From contig CAVXVN010000005.1 in assembly GCA_963765265.1 (NCBI GenBank), forward strand, positions 558,001-622,000: a stretch of 64,000 bases of DNA, given 5' to 3'. Made by a program: the position numbers and the translations under genes. The notes beneath the pieces were generated by a model. It had not been told where the DNA came from and made no database searches. It worked only from the letters and a program-made list of their open reading frames with translations. The stretch comes from Bacillus_BD sp963765265. Lineage in GTDB: Bacteria; Bacillota; Bacilli; Bacillales; Cytobacillaceae. The number at the start of each line of letters is the position of its first letter. The first letter of the stretch is position 1. Shown here one piece after another: positions 50,276-60,112 of the stretch.

Positions 50276-51187
50276 TTAAGAAGACTCTTTGTTTGCTAAT
50301 CTTTTCATTAAATTAATATTTAGCGGTTTTTTAAAATTTGGATAAGCAATCCCTATTAGAATAACAATTACACCTATCCATTTAGAAAAAGTAACAGCTT
50401 CATGCAACACGAGAGTGGACATGAGTACGGCTGTTGGCAGTTCAGAGGCACTTAATATGGTTCCGAGTCCACTTCCTATTTTGGGCATTCCAATGTTGAA
50501 TAACAAAGGAGGGACAAGTGAACCAAAGAAACCCATAATGAGTCCGTATTTAAGGAGACCGTTTTTCAGTGCCTCATTCATGAGAAATTCAGGTTGCAAT
50601 ACGATAAATATAAGTAAGGCTAGCACCGGTGGTCATGATGGCACTTTTCGTAATGGGATGAACAGGGATAGTTGAGCGACCACTTAATATAAATAAAGGT
50701 AGCAAACGATAATGCTGATAGTAGTCCCCAACTAATTCCAGCAACTGAAAAGGTTATATCCTTTTTTAAAAAACCAGAAGCAAGAAGAGAGCCTAAAAGG
50801 ATGACTACTGTGGCTATTAAGTTTTTTCTATCAGGTTTTTTCTTTTCAATTACAGTAATGCAAAATGATACTGACCCAGGTATATTGCAGTAAAAGAATA
50901 ATGGCAAAAGAAGCATCCACATACCCAAGTGCTTTATTGTAAAAAATTCCTGTTAATCCCATTGGAATCCCACTTATGAGTAAAATAAACCATTGCTTTC
51001 CACTTAATTTATTTCTAGGTACGAAAATAGAAATCATCCATAACATGATGGCTCCAAAGAAGTACTGACTTCCAGTTACATCACTCACTCCAAATCCATC
51101 GTTGAAACCTAGTTTTACAAATGTAGACACAACACCATAAGAGCAGCCACCAAGAAAAACAAGTAACGCATATTTCCAAATACCCAT
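50276..51187 (-). pseudogene. EamA/DMT-superfamily permease, about three frameshifts
   Basis: A ten-helix drug/metabolite transporter of ~300 residues, broken into pieces. The first frame covers MGIWKYALLVFLGGCSYG to LLLQYTWVSI; the second covers VIEKKKPDRKNL and WGLLSALSFATFIYI; the third covers LIFIVLQPEF to the end with GSGLGTILSASELPTAV. Shifts lie near 50868, 50690 and 50627. AGGAGG lies 10 bases before the ATG at 51187, and a 28-base hairpin (CCACTCATC / GATGAGTGG, 51213-51234) lies in its leader. The number of breaks leaves open real decay. Substrate unknown. Confidence 0.78.
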
Positions 51188-51317
51188 AAAAATATAACCT
51201 CCTAAACGCAGTAAAGCCACTCATCCCTAATAGGAGATGAGTGGCGAAAAGTAAAATTGATTTTACAGAAAAATCCACTTGCTACAAACAGTCCTTGTAG
51301 CTTTTCATATATATTAA

Positions 51318-51452
51318 TTATATATTTAAATAGTGAATTGTAAACTGTAAACATTTGAGAGTTAAAACAGAAGAGAGTTGTGCAGAAGTCTCTTTTAAAA
51401 CCTCTTCTTCATTAAAACAAGGAACGACAATGGTTAAAATTGGTTTATTCAT
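51318..51452 (-). pseudogene. N-terminal remnant of a GT2 glycosyltransferase (YkoT-like position)
   Basis: AAGGAG and an ATG start a 44-codon frame beginning MNKPILTIVVPCFNEEEVL, the unmistakable first strand and loop of family 2 glycosyltransferases. After about 31 residues the similarity stops and a stop codon follows. It comes just after a YkoS-like gene, the place where B. subtilis has the glycosyltransferase ykoT. The rest of the gene is deleted. Confidence 0.75.
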
Positions 51453-51476
51453 ATAGAAAGACTCCTTAAGCAAACA

Positions 51477-53165
51477 TTATTTTACTTGGTAAAGGTAAAT
51501 GGACCATGCAGAATCTTTTTGATTGAATTCTTTCTTTAAAATAAGTCCGTTTTCTTCTGCATTCATGATCGGAACTGCTGAGAAAATATATTGGCCTCCC
51601 ATTTGTTTAAAAACGTTCATATTTAACTGTAAATGGTTAATTTTCACCTTAGAGTCTTTTTTGAATTCATACCTTTTACCTAATTCAGAAACGAAAATAT
51701 AGCATCTACCGCCCCAGGTATCAAAGTATTTTTTCAATGTAGGATTTTTATCTAACTCTGATGCAATGATTTTCCTAAACTGATGTTTATAGGTTAATGG
51801 ATAGAAGTTATTATATGTATCCAAAGTGTAAAAACCATTGTATTGAGCAATAGAAGGGTGAATCCCGATACTAGCGACTCTGTAACTACTTTGAGGTTTA
51901 CCGATGTATTGTTCAATTTCTTGAAATTGAGTTGTGGCATAAAATTGCTTGAAAGATGGACGATGTTCAGTTCGATAAACAATTTCGTCATTTGCGGCAA
52001 ATAGAACAAGTAATTGCACAATTAAACATATTTTAACAAATATTTTCCAGAATCTTCCTTTGTCCCAAAGAAGATAAGCCCCTAGAGCAAACATCATATA
52101 AATAATCATGGGACGTAAAAAGTGAAATCGGGCAAAATTAAATGTATTTAGTAATGAAACCTGTTCCTTAATGGGTCCCCATCCTTTATAGAACCAAAAG
52201 GCATACCAAACAGATAGAACAAAATTGAAAATAAATAAGTAAAGAAATCTTTTTTCTGTTGTTCCACGCACTTTATTTTTCCAAATCAAAAAAAGAGCAA
52301 GGAAGGAAAGCGGGACAATGACCAAAGTATGAAGTGTGAGCACATGTGTGTGTCCAAGAAAATAGTTTTTGAATACTAAACGGATTGTGTGCCAGAACCC
52401 TAAAGTAGAGCTTGCGAACTCATTTCTGCTTGTCGGTGATTCTGGAAAAACGAGTGAATAAACAAGGCGATATTCGATCAGCAAATAAATACTTGTCATG
52501 AAAGCGATGCTACTAAAAAAGACCCCATTTATTTTCTTTTTTACGAACCAATCTCTTAGCCACAATAGTCCCATCGCAACTAAAAAGAAGAAAAAGCCTA
52601 AAACAAAACTTGAATAAAAAGGGAGTAGTAGAAGAGTAAGCCACTCTTTCCATGTGTGCTTCCCTTCTCTTATATTTAAAAATGCCCATAGTGCAAGAGG
52701 CATACCAAGAGTACTAAGCATGCCTGAAGGCCAAAATGGAGTTAATGCAAATGCTAATGAGACCCATATTGTAATCGGGTAAGTTTCTTTAGATTTAATA
52801 AAATGTCTTTTTAGTAGTAGATACATACCAAGAAAAGCAACCATTCTCGTAATGGTTTGACTAATCGCATATGCCAGCATGTTAGGTAGTAGATGATGCA
52901 GCCATTGTATTCCGCTAAATTCAGTGCCAAATGCATTTCTCGGTAAACCATTTACGATCTGTGGAATTACCGCATGGATCGAGCCAAAGAGTTGACCACT
53001 CTCTTTAAGTACTTTATACCACGCTATATTTGAATCTAAATTATCATGAACCCTAATATGTGCATTTTCCCCTAAAATATACAGTGGAGATACATATAGA
53101 ACTAATAGAAAAAATGCGATCCATAAATGCTTTTTTTCTTGACTCATGCCTGTCCAAGATTTCAT
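51477..53165 (-). CDS. ykoS: DUF6044 multi-pass membrane protein, YkoS-like
   Basis: A 562-residue protein with about a dozen hydrophobic segments in the first 370 residues and a soluble C-terminal part. It resembles B. subtilis YkoS in length and in the first loop (HIRVHDNLDSNIAWYKVL), which sits where GT-C glycosyltransferases carry their catalytic acidic residues (HDNLDSN). A lipid-linked sugar transferase role is plausible but unproven. Start ATG at 53165 has only a weak GGTG site. It precedes the truncated GT2 gene by 25 bases and follows a polysaccharide deacetylase, fitting an envelope-polymer locus. Confidence 0.78.
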   Translation of the reverse strand: MKSWTGMSQEKKHLWIAFFLLVLYVSPLYILGENAHIRVHDNLDSNIAWYKVLKESGQLFGSIHAVIPQIVNGLPRNAFGTEFSGIQWLHHLLPNMLAYAISQTITRMVAFLGMYLLLKRHFIKSKETYPITIWVSLAFALTPFWPSGMLSTLGMPLALWAFLNIREGKHTWKEWLTLLLLPFYSSFVLGFFFFLVAMGLLWLRDWFVKKKINGVFFSSIAFMTSIYLLIEYRLVYSLVFPESPTSRNEFASSTLGFWHTIRLVFKNYFLGHTHVLTLHTLVIVPLSFLALFLIWKNKVRGTTEKRFLYLFIFNFVLSVWYAFWFYKGWGPIKEQVSLLNTFNFARFHFLRPMIIYMMFALGAYLLWDKGRFWKIFVKICLIVQLLVLFAANDEIVYRTEHRPSFKQFYATTQFQEIEQYIGKPQSSYRVASIGIHPSIAQYNGFYTLDTYNNFYPLTYKHQFRKIIASELDKNPTLKKYFDTWGGRCYIFVSELGKRYEFKKDSKVKINHLQLNMNVFKQMGGQYIFSAVPIMNAEENGLILKKEFNQKDSAWSIYLYQVK

Positions 53166-53224
53166 AAATATTTACACCACACTAAACTAAAAAAAATGTC
53201 AGTCATATAGGATCCTACTTCCAT

Positions 53225-53914
53225 TTATAATTCATCAATTCTTACGCATGAATAACCTTGGATCACGAGCTCATTCAGAACTTCTTTCAAGGCTTTAATC
53301 GTATTTAAGGGTGCATTTGAGTCAGCTCCAAAAGTATCACCACTATCATGCAATAGGATGACATCTCCTTTTTTAATATTTGCCAGCAGTCGATTTTTCA
53401 CCTTCTGACTGCCTCCTGAACTACGCCAATCCCCAACCATCAAAGACCATAAAACGATTTTATAATGACCTTTTAGAAATAAATCAAATATATTTAGAAG
53501 TCCCCATGGAGGACGGTAATAAAGAGGGCGAACACCTGTTATTCCTTCTATAATGAGTGCACAATGATTCAATTCCCTGCGTACTGTCCATGGCGTCATG
53601 ATCCAGTTTGAACGATGAACATAATTGTGAACGCCAATTAAATGCCCTTCCTCATGCATACGAAGGATCAAATCTGGTAGTTTCTCTGCTTTTGAACCTA
53701 CTACAAAAAAGGTTGCTTTTATATTATATTTTTTTAATAAATCAAGAAGAATAGGTGTATAAAGTGCGTCTGGACCATCGTCAAATGTAAAAGCAATTTT
53801 AGAAGAGTTTTTCTTTCTTCTAAATACACTGAACCCTAATCCAAAAGTAAGAAAATAAGGGACGATCGTATAGATCATATAAACAAGAATCAGTATGAAT
53901 ATCATGTAGTACAA
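53225..53914 (-). CDS. Membrane-anchored polysaccharide deacetylase (CE4/NodB family)
   Basis: A 229-residue protein with one N-terminal membrane helix and a NodB domain. Catalytic motif 1 is AFTFDDGPDALYT, motif 2 is IGVHNYVHRSNW (the usual HSxxH is HNYVH here), motif 3 is YYRPPWGLLN, and the late catalytic His is in ILLHDSGDTFG. It would deacetylate an N-acetylated polymer outside the cell. A TTG start at 53914 has GAGGTGG 8 bases upstream; ATG at 53905 is possible. Same strand and region as the YkoS-like gene. Confidence 0.87.
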   Translation of the reverse strand: MYYMIFILILVYMIYTIVPYFLTFGLGFSVFRRKKNSSKIAFTFDDGPDALYTPILLDLLKKYNIKATFFVVGSKAEKLPDLILRMHEEGHLIGVHNYVHRSNWIMTPWTVRRELNHCALIIEGITGVRPLYYRPPWGLLNIFDLFLKGHYKIVLWSLMVGDWRSSGGSQKVKNRLLANIKKGDVILLHDSGDTFGADSNAPLNTIKALKEVLNELVIQGYSCVRIDEL

Positions 53915-54065
53915 CTTTTATGCCACCTCTATTCCTTTCAAATGACTTTTGAAGGAACCAGTAATCGCAATGAAAAAAATTCTCCAAATAGAATCTTTAT
54001 TGAAAGACTAGTAAATTCCTTGCTTTTGTTCGATATTTATCGCTTGGACAATGACATTAAGAGCA

Positions 54066-55167
54066 TCAAAGGAAGATGTCCGCGTTTGATAGGGCTCTGT
54101 CAATGTGTTGCATAGACTTTAAGTCTCTTGAATCATTCAGTATACTTTCAATCTTTAAAATTAAGTCATTTTCCGTTTTTGCGAGAAACGCCAGTCCTGA
54201 TTTCCATAAAAATTCCGCATTGTCTTCTTCCTGACCTGGTAATGGATGGTAGATTAACAAAGGTAATCCCATGGCTAATGCTTCAGATGTTGTGACTCCG
54301 CCGGGTTTCGTGATCATAAGATCTGAAATGGCCATTAATTCTTGAATATTTTCACAAAAACCCAATAATAATACATCATGTTTATAATCTTTTAACTCCA
54401 GCTCCAATTGTTTCTTTAATTTCTTATTTCTTCCACAAACAATAATCAGCTGCAAAGTTTGTGAAACAGACTCTAATGCACGGAAGGTAGATCGACCTTT
54501 TCCAATAAAACCATCACCGCCACCCATTATTAATACGGTGAACTTATTTGAGTCTCATTCCATACTTTTCTAATAGAAGTTCCCGTGGTTGTGACTCAAT
54601 GAATCTTTGACGTACAGGTATTCCGGTATTTTTTATTTTGTCATCCTCTATACCTAGAGAAATCAGTCGGTCTCGCACTTGATTGGAGCCAACAATATAA
54701 AGATCTGTATAAGGATGAATCCAATAAGAATGGTCCGTGTAATCTGTAATGATTGTGACGGCAGGAATATTGATTAAACCCTGTTCTTTCAGTTTAGAAA
54801 TGATTCCTGCTGCAAAAGGATATGTGCTTACAACCACTCGAGGTTTAATCCTTTGAATCACTTCTAACATGGTCTGCAAACCAAAAGTAAAAAGTGAATT
54901 TAACTTGGTAGAAAAAGAATTCTTGACACGAGTTTTCTTATAAAAGTAGCTGTACACTTGAGGAAATCTTTTAATGCCTCTTTTGTAAACGAAAAGGCTA
55001 ACAGGATAAAGATAGGGATGAATCCACTCCATAATATCTAAAATAATGGGTGAGGCATTTGGAAGAGTGTATTCCACAGCTTCACTTATTGCTTTTGCAA
55101 CTTGTTTATGGCCATCTCCAAATGTAGCTGAAAGTATAAGAATTTTATCCTTCTCATTATCATTCAT
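54066..55167 (-). pseudogene. Diacylglycerol glycosyltransferase-like (MGDG synthase/UgtP-YkoN family), one frameshift
   Basis: A GT28-type glycosyltransferase of ~370 residues. The N-terminal acceptor domain starts ILILSATFGDGHKQVAKAI and has VVSTYPFAAGIISKLK and ITDYTDHSYWIHP, as in MGDG synthase/UgtP relatives. The C-terminal donor domain has MITKPGGVTTSEALAMGLPL with the UDP-sugar-binding acidic residue and PGQEEDNAEFL. One shift near 54535, before the glycine-rich GGGDGFIGKG, splits the two. The ATG at 55167 has AAGGTG 9 bases upstream. Likely product: a glycolipid or polymer anchor in the membrane. Confidence 0.83.
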
Positions 55168-55194
55168 ACCTTTTCCCACCTTAGATGAATTTAT

Positions 55195-55398
55195 CCCGTC
55201 TTAACGGGCAGTAAGACCCCCACCTCGGGGATTCTAAGTATACGAAAGAAGATAGGTGGGGGATCAACTGCCCGTAAAGATCCGACAAGGTCTTTTCTTG
55301 GAGCTTCAGCTCTTAGAAAAGTCAGTCAGGCTCAGCGTGACTAACCATCAGTGGGGGATGAAGAGAAACCCCCACTGATGGAAGTCTTCTTTATACGA
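55195..55398 (+). repeat. Structured repeat, copy 2
   Basis: Same element and orientation as 19964-20173. Here the inner stem is ACCCCCACC / GGTGGGGG, with both sides changed relative to copy 1, an extra outer stem CCCGT / ACGGG is complete, and the last hairpin is CCATCAGTGGGGG / CCCCCACTGATGG. A nine-base insertion of copy 1 (ATAAGTGCG) is missing. It lies directly upstream of the minus-strand glycosyltransferase gene, whose promoter region it occupies. No coding frame. Confidence 0.75.
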
Positions 55399-55489
55399 TA
55401 ACTATATGCCTTCAACGTGAATATTCTCTTAATATGATATTAAAAATGAATTAAAATAGAATAAAAAAGAAAATCTGTCCCTTATACTA

Positions 55490-55540
55490 ATGGAAAACCC
55501 AACATTGGATGTTGATCCGTTTGTTGGGTCTTCTTATTTT
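55490..55540. terminator. Hairpin after the DedA-PAP2 gene
   Basis: ACCCAACA and TGTTGGGT arms around a 22-base loop, with weak T-tails on both strands. It lies between the repeat and the end of the minus-strand DedA gene. Confidence 0.45.
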
Positions 55541-55554
55541 GCCTACTGATTTGT

Positions 55555-56847
55555 CTATTCATTCATACTTCTTAGTAATTTGAATATCTCAAGTAGCAGA
55601 ATATTCAAGCCTAACCAAACTCCACCAAAAACATAGCCTGCAGCAATATCACTGGGAAGTTCAACTTCAAAAAATAATCGACTGAGGGCGATCAAAATTA
55701 AAATAATCATTCCGGTAAGTGGAATAAATGTATGGATCCAGACTTTATTTACGTTACGAACCAATATAAATACAGCAAACCCGTAAATAATAAAATCCAT
55801 TAAGGATTGTTCGCTTGGAAAATGATTAAATAGTTGATCCATAAGCGAATATTGGCTAAGGGAAAGATTATGGAAAATAGCTTGTAAACTTTCTTCATAG
55901 AGTTCCCCACCCAAAATAACGATGGTAAGAGATCCTAATTCAATTATTTTATTCTTAGCTGTAAAAAGAATCAAAAATAATGTAAAAATGATTAGAATAA
56001 TTAGTGCCGGCCTCGAGCCCATAAATGTGAATATTTGCATGGCTTCTTCCCATCGGTTGTTGAAAGTAGAGGAAACCAATAAACTCACAATTTCATTAAA
56101 ATCACTAAACTCATTACCAAGAAAATCCTGTATAATCCCGATCATGAGTAGGATAAAACCTAAGGTTAACAAAGAGGTAATGGTCAATAACAACCCAACT
56201 CGTTTTTGGGTATGAAAGATTTTCATGGTCATACTTAAAAGTTGAATCGCTTTATTTTTAATCTCTACTCTATATTTTTTATATATGTAGAAAAGAGTGG
56301 CTATAATCGCTGCCACTATACTTCCAATGATGAGGTATTTTTTTATCGAATTGTGAAAATGTTCCCACTGTGGACCTAATAATTTTCCAATTGTAATAAA
56401 TACCGTCACCCAAATGAATGCTCCACTATAAGCGAAAAGTGAAAATGTTCGAAAGGGAAGTCTAGTAATTCCCGAAAAGTATCCAGTGATATGTCTGACA
56501 CCTGGAATGAAATAAGCAATAATCAGTAGCTTATTTCCATGCTTGGTAAACCAGAGGGATGTTTTTTCAATTTTCTCAGGTCCCATATGAAAACGATGAC
56601 CGTATTTTTCGAAAAATGGTTTTCCTAACTTAAAACCAATCCAATAGGAAATAGTCATTCCGATAGAAGCTCCAGCTCCCGCTATCAAAATGCTAGCCAA
56701 CCAATTTAAATTTCCTTTGAATATAAGAAAACCGGTGTAACTCATAAGGACTTCACCTGGTAACGGAAGGGCAATCAATTCAAGTAAAAGGGCAGCGAAT
56801 AAAACAATATATCCGAATTGATCCATATATGCAGTAAAATTACCCAC
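55555..56847 (-). CDS. DedA-family protein fused to a degenerate PAP2-like domain
   Basis: A 430-residue membrane protein. Residues 1-200 are a DedA/VTT domain (undecaprenyl-phosphate or phospholipid flippase family) with ELIALPLPGEVLMSYTGF and FIPGVRHITGYFSGI. Residues ~215-425 have the helix layout of PAP2 phosphatases, but the catalytic signatures are altered: FPSGH reads FPSEQ, the SRxxxxxHxxSD motif reads SRLFFEVELPSD, and no KxxxxxxRP is seen. So the PAP2 part is probably not a phosphatase. GTG start with AAAGGAG 8 bases upstream. It precedes the envelope genes on the same strand but is separated by the repeat. Confidence 0.82.
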   Translation of the reverse strand: MGNFTAYMDQFGYIVLFAALLLELIALPLPGEVLMSYTGFLIFKGNLNWLASILIAGAGASIGMTISYWIGFKLGKPFFEKYGHRFHMGPEKIEKTSLWFTKHGNKLLIIAYFIPGVRHITGYFSGITRLPFRTFSLFAYSGAFIWVTVFITIGKLLGPQWEHFHNSIKKYLIIGSIVAAIIATLFYIYKKYRVEIKNKAIQLLSMTMKIFHTQKRVGLLLTITSLLTLGFILLMIGIIQDFLGNEFSDFNEIVSLLVSSTFNNRWEEAMQIFTFMGSRPALIILIIFTLFLILFTAKNKIIELGSLTIVILGGELYEESLQAIFHNLSLSQYSLMDQLFNHFPSEQSLMDFIIYGFAVFILVRNVNKVWIHTFIPLTGMIILILIALSRLFFEVELPSDIAAGYVFGGVWLGLNILLLEIFKLLRSMNE

Positions 56848-56977
56848 GACAAATGCTCCTTTGTTAAACGGTATATGATTTCTATATCTTTAAACAGATA
56901 CGATGAAAAAGAACTTTAAAAAAGGAGTATTTTCTTCATCATTTAATGGCTATTTTTTAATAAAGATTTAGTTCCTA

Positions 56978-58334
56978 TTAAGGTAAGAACAACTCTACTG
57001 AAGTTCCGACTCCATCTTTACTTGTCACTTTAATGTCCCCTTGATGCTGTTTTATTATATTTTTTGCAATCGACAAACCTAGACCCGTTCCACCTGTTTC
57101 TCTACTTCTAGCCTTATCCACTCGGTAAAAACGTTCAAAGATATGTTCCAATTCATTCTCGGGGATGCCTATTCCATGGTCTTTTACCCGGAGGACAGTA
57201 TAGGGTTCAGATTTTTCTAGATAGACATCTATTTTCTCTGTACTATATTTCATTGCATTATCCAATAAAATAATGATGACTTGTTTTAGCTTTAACTCAT
57301 CTGCGTTTACGATGATGGGGGATTCTTGATAATGAAGCACGAACTCTCTTTTATATACTTCTCTAAGCTGAATGACTATATTCTGACAGAGAGATATTAA
57401 ATCAATTGGTTTTATATCTAAGCTATTCTCCAATTCTGTATTGGCTAGATCAAGAAATCTTTCTGTCATTTTTTGTATTCGAGTAGCTTCTGAATAGATG
57501 GAGTTAATGGCATGCAGTGTAAGTTCTTCGTTATGCACTCCTCTTCTTCGAAGGAGATCTGCGTAACTCTTAATAACCGTTAGTGGGGTTTTTAATTCAT
57601 GTGAAGAATCGGAAACAAATTGCTTTTGCTTTTCCAAATTTTCATTTAATCGATCAATCATCCGATTAAACGTTTCTGCCATTTTATGTAACTCATCCTT
57701 TGTACCATGTAGAATGGCTATTTTTTTGGGGATGCCACTTTTTTCAATATCCTCCATTGTATTGATCATATTGGAGATAGGATTTATCATAATATTTGAT
57801 AACCATTTGCCCCCGAGCAATGATAAGCCTACCCCTAAAATCGTACAAATAACAAGGATCGTAAATAGTAGGTCTTTCCCCAATTCAAAGCCTAATAGTC
57901 TTTCCCCAATGACTAACGATTTGACAACTTGTCCATTCGTCTTTGATCGGTACACTTATCATGATGATTTGTTTTTCACCATTTTCTTGGTGAATGGTCG
58001 ATCTTTTTGTGACAAGTTTTGTAGAAAAGGGTGTATTCATTTTAGTAGCAAGATATGGATCATTGGTTACTTGGTTTATGATTTTGGAATCACTATTGAT
58101 GACTCTGATAAAGGAATGGTTATTTAAATAATGAGTTAACTTTTCTTCCATAACGACAGCTGAGTCATCGATTTTTATTTCATTTAGTATATTTTGCGCC
58201 TTTTGAACCAATTCTCCTTGTTCCATATTAAAAGTAAGTTTCAAAAAAGAAAAAAATACAATAGTATTCACAACAATCAACACGAAAAGGATCCAAGCAG
58301 TTGTAATAAGATTTATTTTTGTCCTCATTTTCAT
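56978..58334 (-). pseudogene. Sensor histidine kinase, one frameshift
   Basis: Membrane histidine kinase of ~450 residues: first helix, an extracellular domain, second helix, HAMP, HisKA with SDSSHELKTPLTVIKSY (phospho-His in SHELKTP), N-box DNAMKYS, G1 DHGIGIPENELEHIFERFYR and G2 TGGTGLGLSIAKNI. One base is missing near 57935 at the end of the extracellular domain; without it VPIKDE continues to NGQVVKSLVIGERLL. The ATG at 58334 has GGGAG upstream and lies 4 bases after the response regulator stop. Similar in type to B. subtilis YkoH; signal unknown. Confidence 0.86.
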
Positions 58335-58338
58335 CGTT

Positions 58339-59037
58339 TTAATTCTCCCTTACTGTATAACCTACGCCCCTTACAGTGTGAATGATCGGTTCAGAAGAAA
58401 AGTCTTCTTCGATTTTCTTCCTTAAATGTCTTATATAAACATCAATGACATTGGTTTCCCCTTCATATTCATAACCCCAGACATGAAAAAGAATATTCTC
58501 TCTCGTAACAATTCTATTTTTATTTGAAAGTAAATACAGAAGTAGATCATATTCTTTCGGGGTTAATGGGATTGAAATCGGTCCTCTGGTCACCTCTCTA
58601 GTATCAAGATTTATGATTAAATCTCTCACTGATAAAACGGAGTCCTCAAGTTTAGCTGTTTTGGTAACGATCGAATTCTGACGAAGACAAGAACGTACTC
58701 TTGCTAATAATTCATCCATTTCAAAAGGCTTTGTAATGTAATCATTCGCTCCTAGGTCTAGTCCTGTTACCTTATCCATGGTCATATTACGAGCAGTCAG
58801 TAGTATGATCGGTAATAGGTGGTTCTCTTTGCGTAATTTTCTAAGAAGCTCAAGTCCATTGATCTCTGGTAACATAACATCCAATAAGATTAAATCCAAT
58901 TTTTCCGTTAAGGCTAATTGTAATCCCAACTTTCCGTCATGGGCCATTAGCACTTCGTAACCTTCATACTCTAACTCTATCTTTAAAATCTTGGCTATCT
59001 CTTGTTCGTCTTCAACAACCAAAATACGTGGGATCAT
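58339..59037 (-). CDS. OmpR-family response regulator
   Basis: A 232-residue regulator: receiver domain with ILVVEDEQEIAKIL, phospho-acceptor Asp in LDLILLDVMLPEINGLEL, switch Thr in ILLTARN and the Lys in DYITKPFEMDEL; then a winged-helix domain ending RHLRKKIEEDF...IHTVRGVGYTV. The ATG at 59037 has GGAG 8 bases upstream; the TTG at 59043 is too close. First gene of a two-component unit with the kinase above; YkoG-like in type. Confidence 0.93.
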   Translation of the reverse strand: MIPRILVVEDEQEIAKILKIELEYEGYEVLMAHDGKLGLQLALTEKLDLILLDVMLPEINGLELLRKLRKENHLLPIILLTARNMTMDKVTGLDLGANDYITKPFEMDELLARVRSCLRQNSIVTKTAKLEDSVLSVRDLIINLDTREVTRGPISIPLTPKEYDLLLYLLSNKNRIVTRENILFHVWGYEYEGETNVIDVYIRHLRKKIEEDFSSEPIIHTVRGVGYTVREN

Positions 59038-59243
59038 CAGCAACGCTCCTTTTTAGACGCCTCTTGAAGGGAAAATCCTACTTTTTCAACCCTTCAACAC
59101 TATTTTTAAATACTTATCTACAATTTATCATTGTTTTTCGTGATATTTCTTTTTTTAATTGAATTTTAATCTGTTTGTTTTTACGGCTAATTGAAACAAC
59201 TTATTTAGATATCCTCAGAAATTGTTGCAGGAATTATCATATA

Positions 59244-59284
59244 AAAAAGAGGACCTGTATCAAGAATGATACAAGTCCTTTTTA
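59244..59284 (-). terminator. Terminator after the nitroreductase gene
   Basis: On the minus strand AGGACTTGTATCA, loop TTCT, TGATACAGGTCCT then TTTTTT. The plus strand also has a short T-run. Confidence 0.8.
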
Positions 59285-59352
59285 GACTAGTGAAAATGAG
59301 GTTGCTCTGAAATAGAATTAGAGAAATTTGTATCGTTTACTAATACTCACTT

Positions 59353-59880
59353 TTAATCTATAAACTTTTCATAGTGTATAATCGATTCTCGAGGTAATAA
59401 TGACTTAGCGGGTGGAATTTGCTCTGGGTAGCCTAGACCTAATATAGCTACAATACGACGATCTTTTGGAATGGAAAGGGCAGTACGTACATAATCTTCC
59501 CTCCGTGTAGATTCGTCAGCGTCTTCAGCATGGTAGATCGCCCCAAATGCTGCTCCAAGCCCCAATTCAGTTGCGGATAACCAAATAAATCCACTTGCTA
59601 TAGAGGCGTCTTGGAGCCAATATTTACTTATATCAGGGCGACCAGTTATCACAATGGCTGCAGCTGCTTCGGCTAGCCAGGGAACAAAGGGAGTAGTATG
59701 TGCTAAGTGTTGAAGCATATCTTGATTGGTTATAGCAATAAACTCTCGCGATGGCAGGTTATTTCCAGCAGGAGCCAAATAAGCAGAGTTCAAAACTTGT
59801 TCTAGAGTCTCTGAAAGTATCGGCTTTTTTTGAAAATGAGTAATTTCACGTCTTGTTTGGATCGCTTCAAATACATTCAC
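59353..59880 (-). CDS. Nitroreductase-family protein
   Basis: FMN-dependent NAD(P)H oxidoreductase of 175 residues. The FMN-binding start is AIQTRREITHFQKKPI, then LAPAGNNLPSREFIAI, the DASIASGFIWLSATELGLG helix and the ending VAILGLGYPEQIPPAKS. GTG start with GGAGG 10 bases upstream. Physiological substrate unknown; enzymes of this family reduce quinones, nitro compounds or flavins. Single gene. Confidence 0.9.
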   Translation of the reverse strand: MNVFEAIQTRREITHFQKKPILSETLEQVLNSAYLAPAGNNLPSREFIAITNQDMLQHLAHTTPFVPWLAEAAAAIVITGRPDISKYWLQDASIASGFIWLSATELGLGAAFGAIYHAEDADESTRREDYVRTALSIPKDRRIVAILGLGYPEQIPPAKSLLPRESIIHYEKFID

Positions 59881-60112
59881 TAAAAATCAACCTCCAATTT
59901 TTTTAATGATGTCTTTATCCATTTGATATGGATTCATTATGATTAAAATACTACTATTCTGATTTGACTACAATATAAAAAAGATTCATATATCTTTTTT
60001 GCAATTAATGATTATTAGCTAAAAATTCCATTTGTTAAAGGACATTGATGGCTAACAAGAGAATTAATAGATATAAATTATTTTTCAAATAGTAGAAAGA
60101 AGGAGAAATAAA

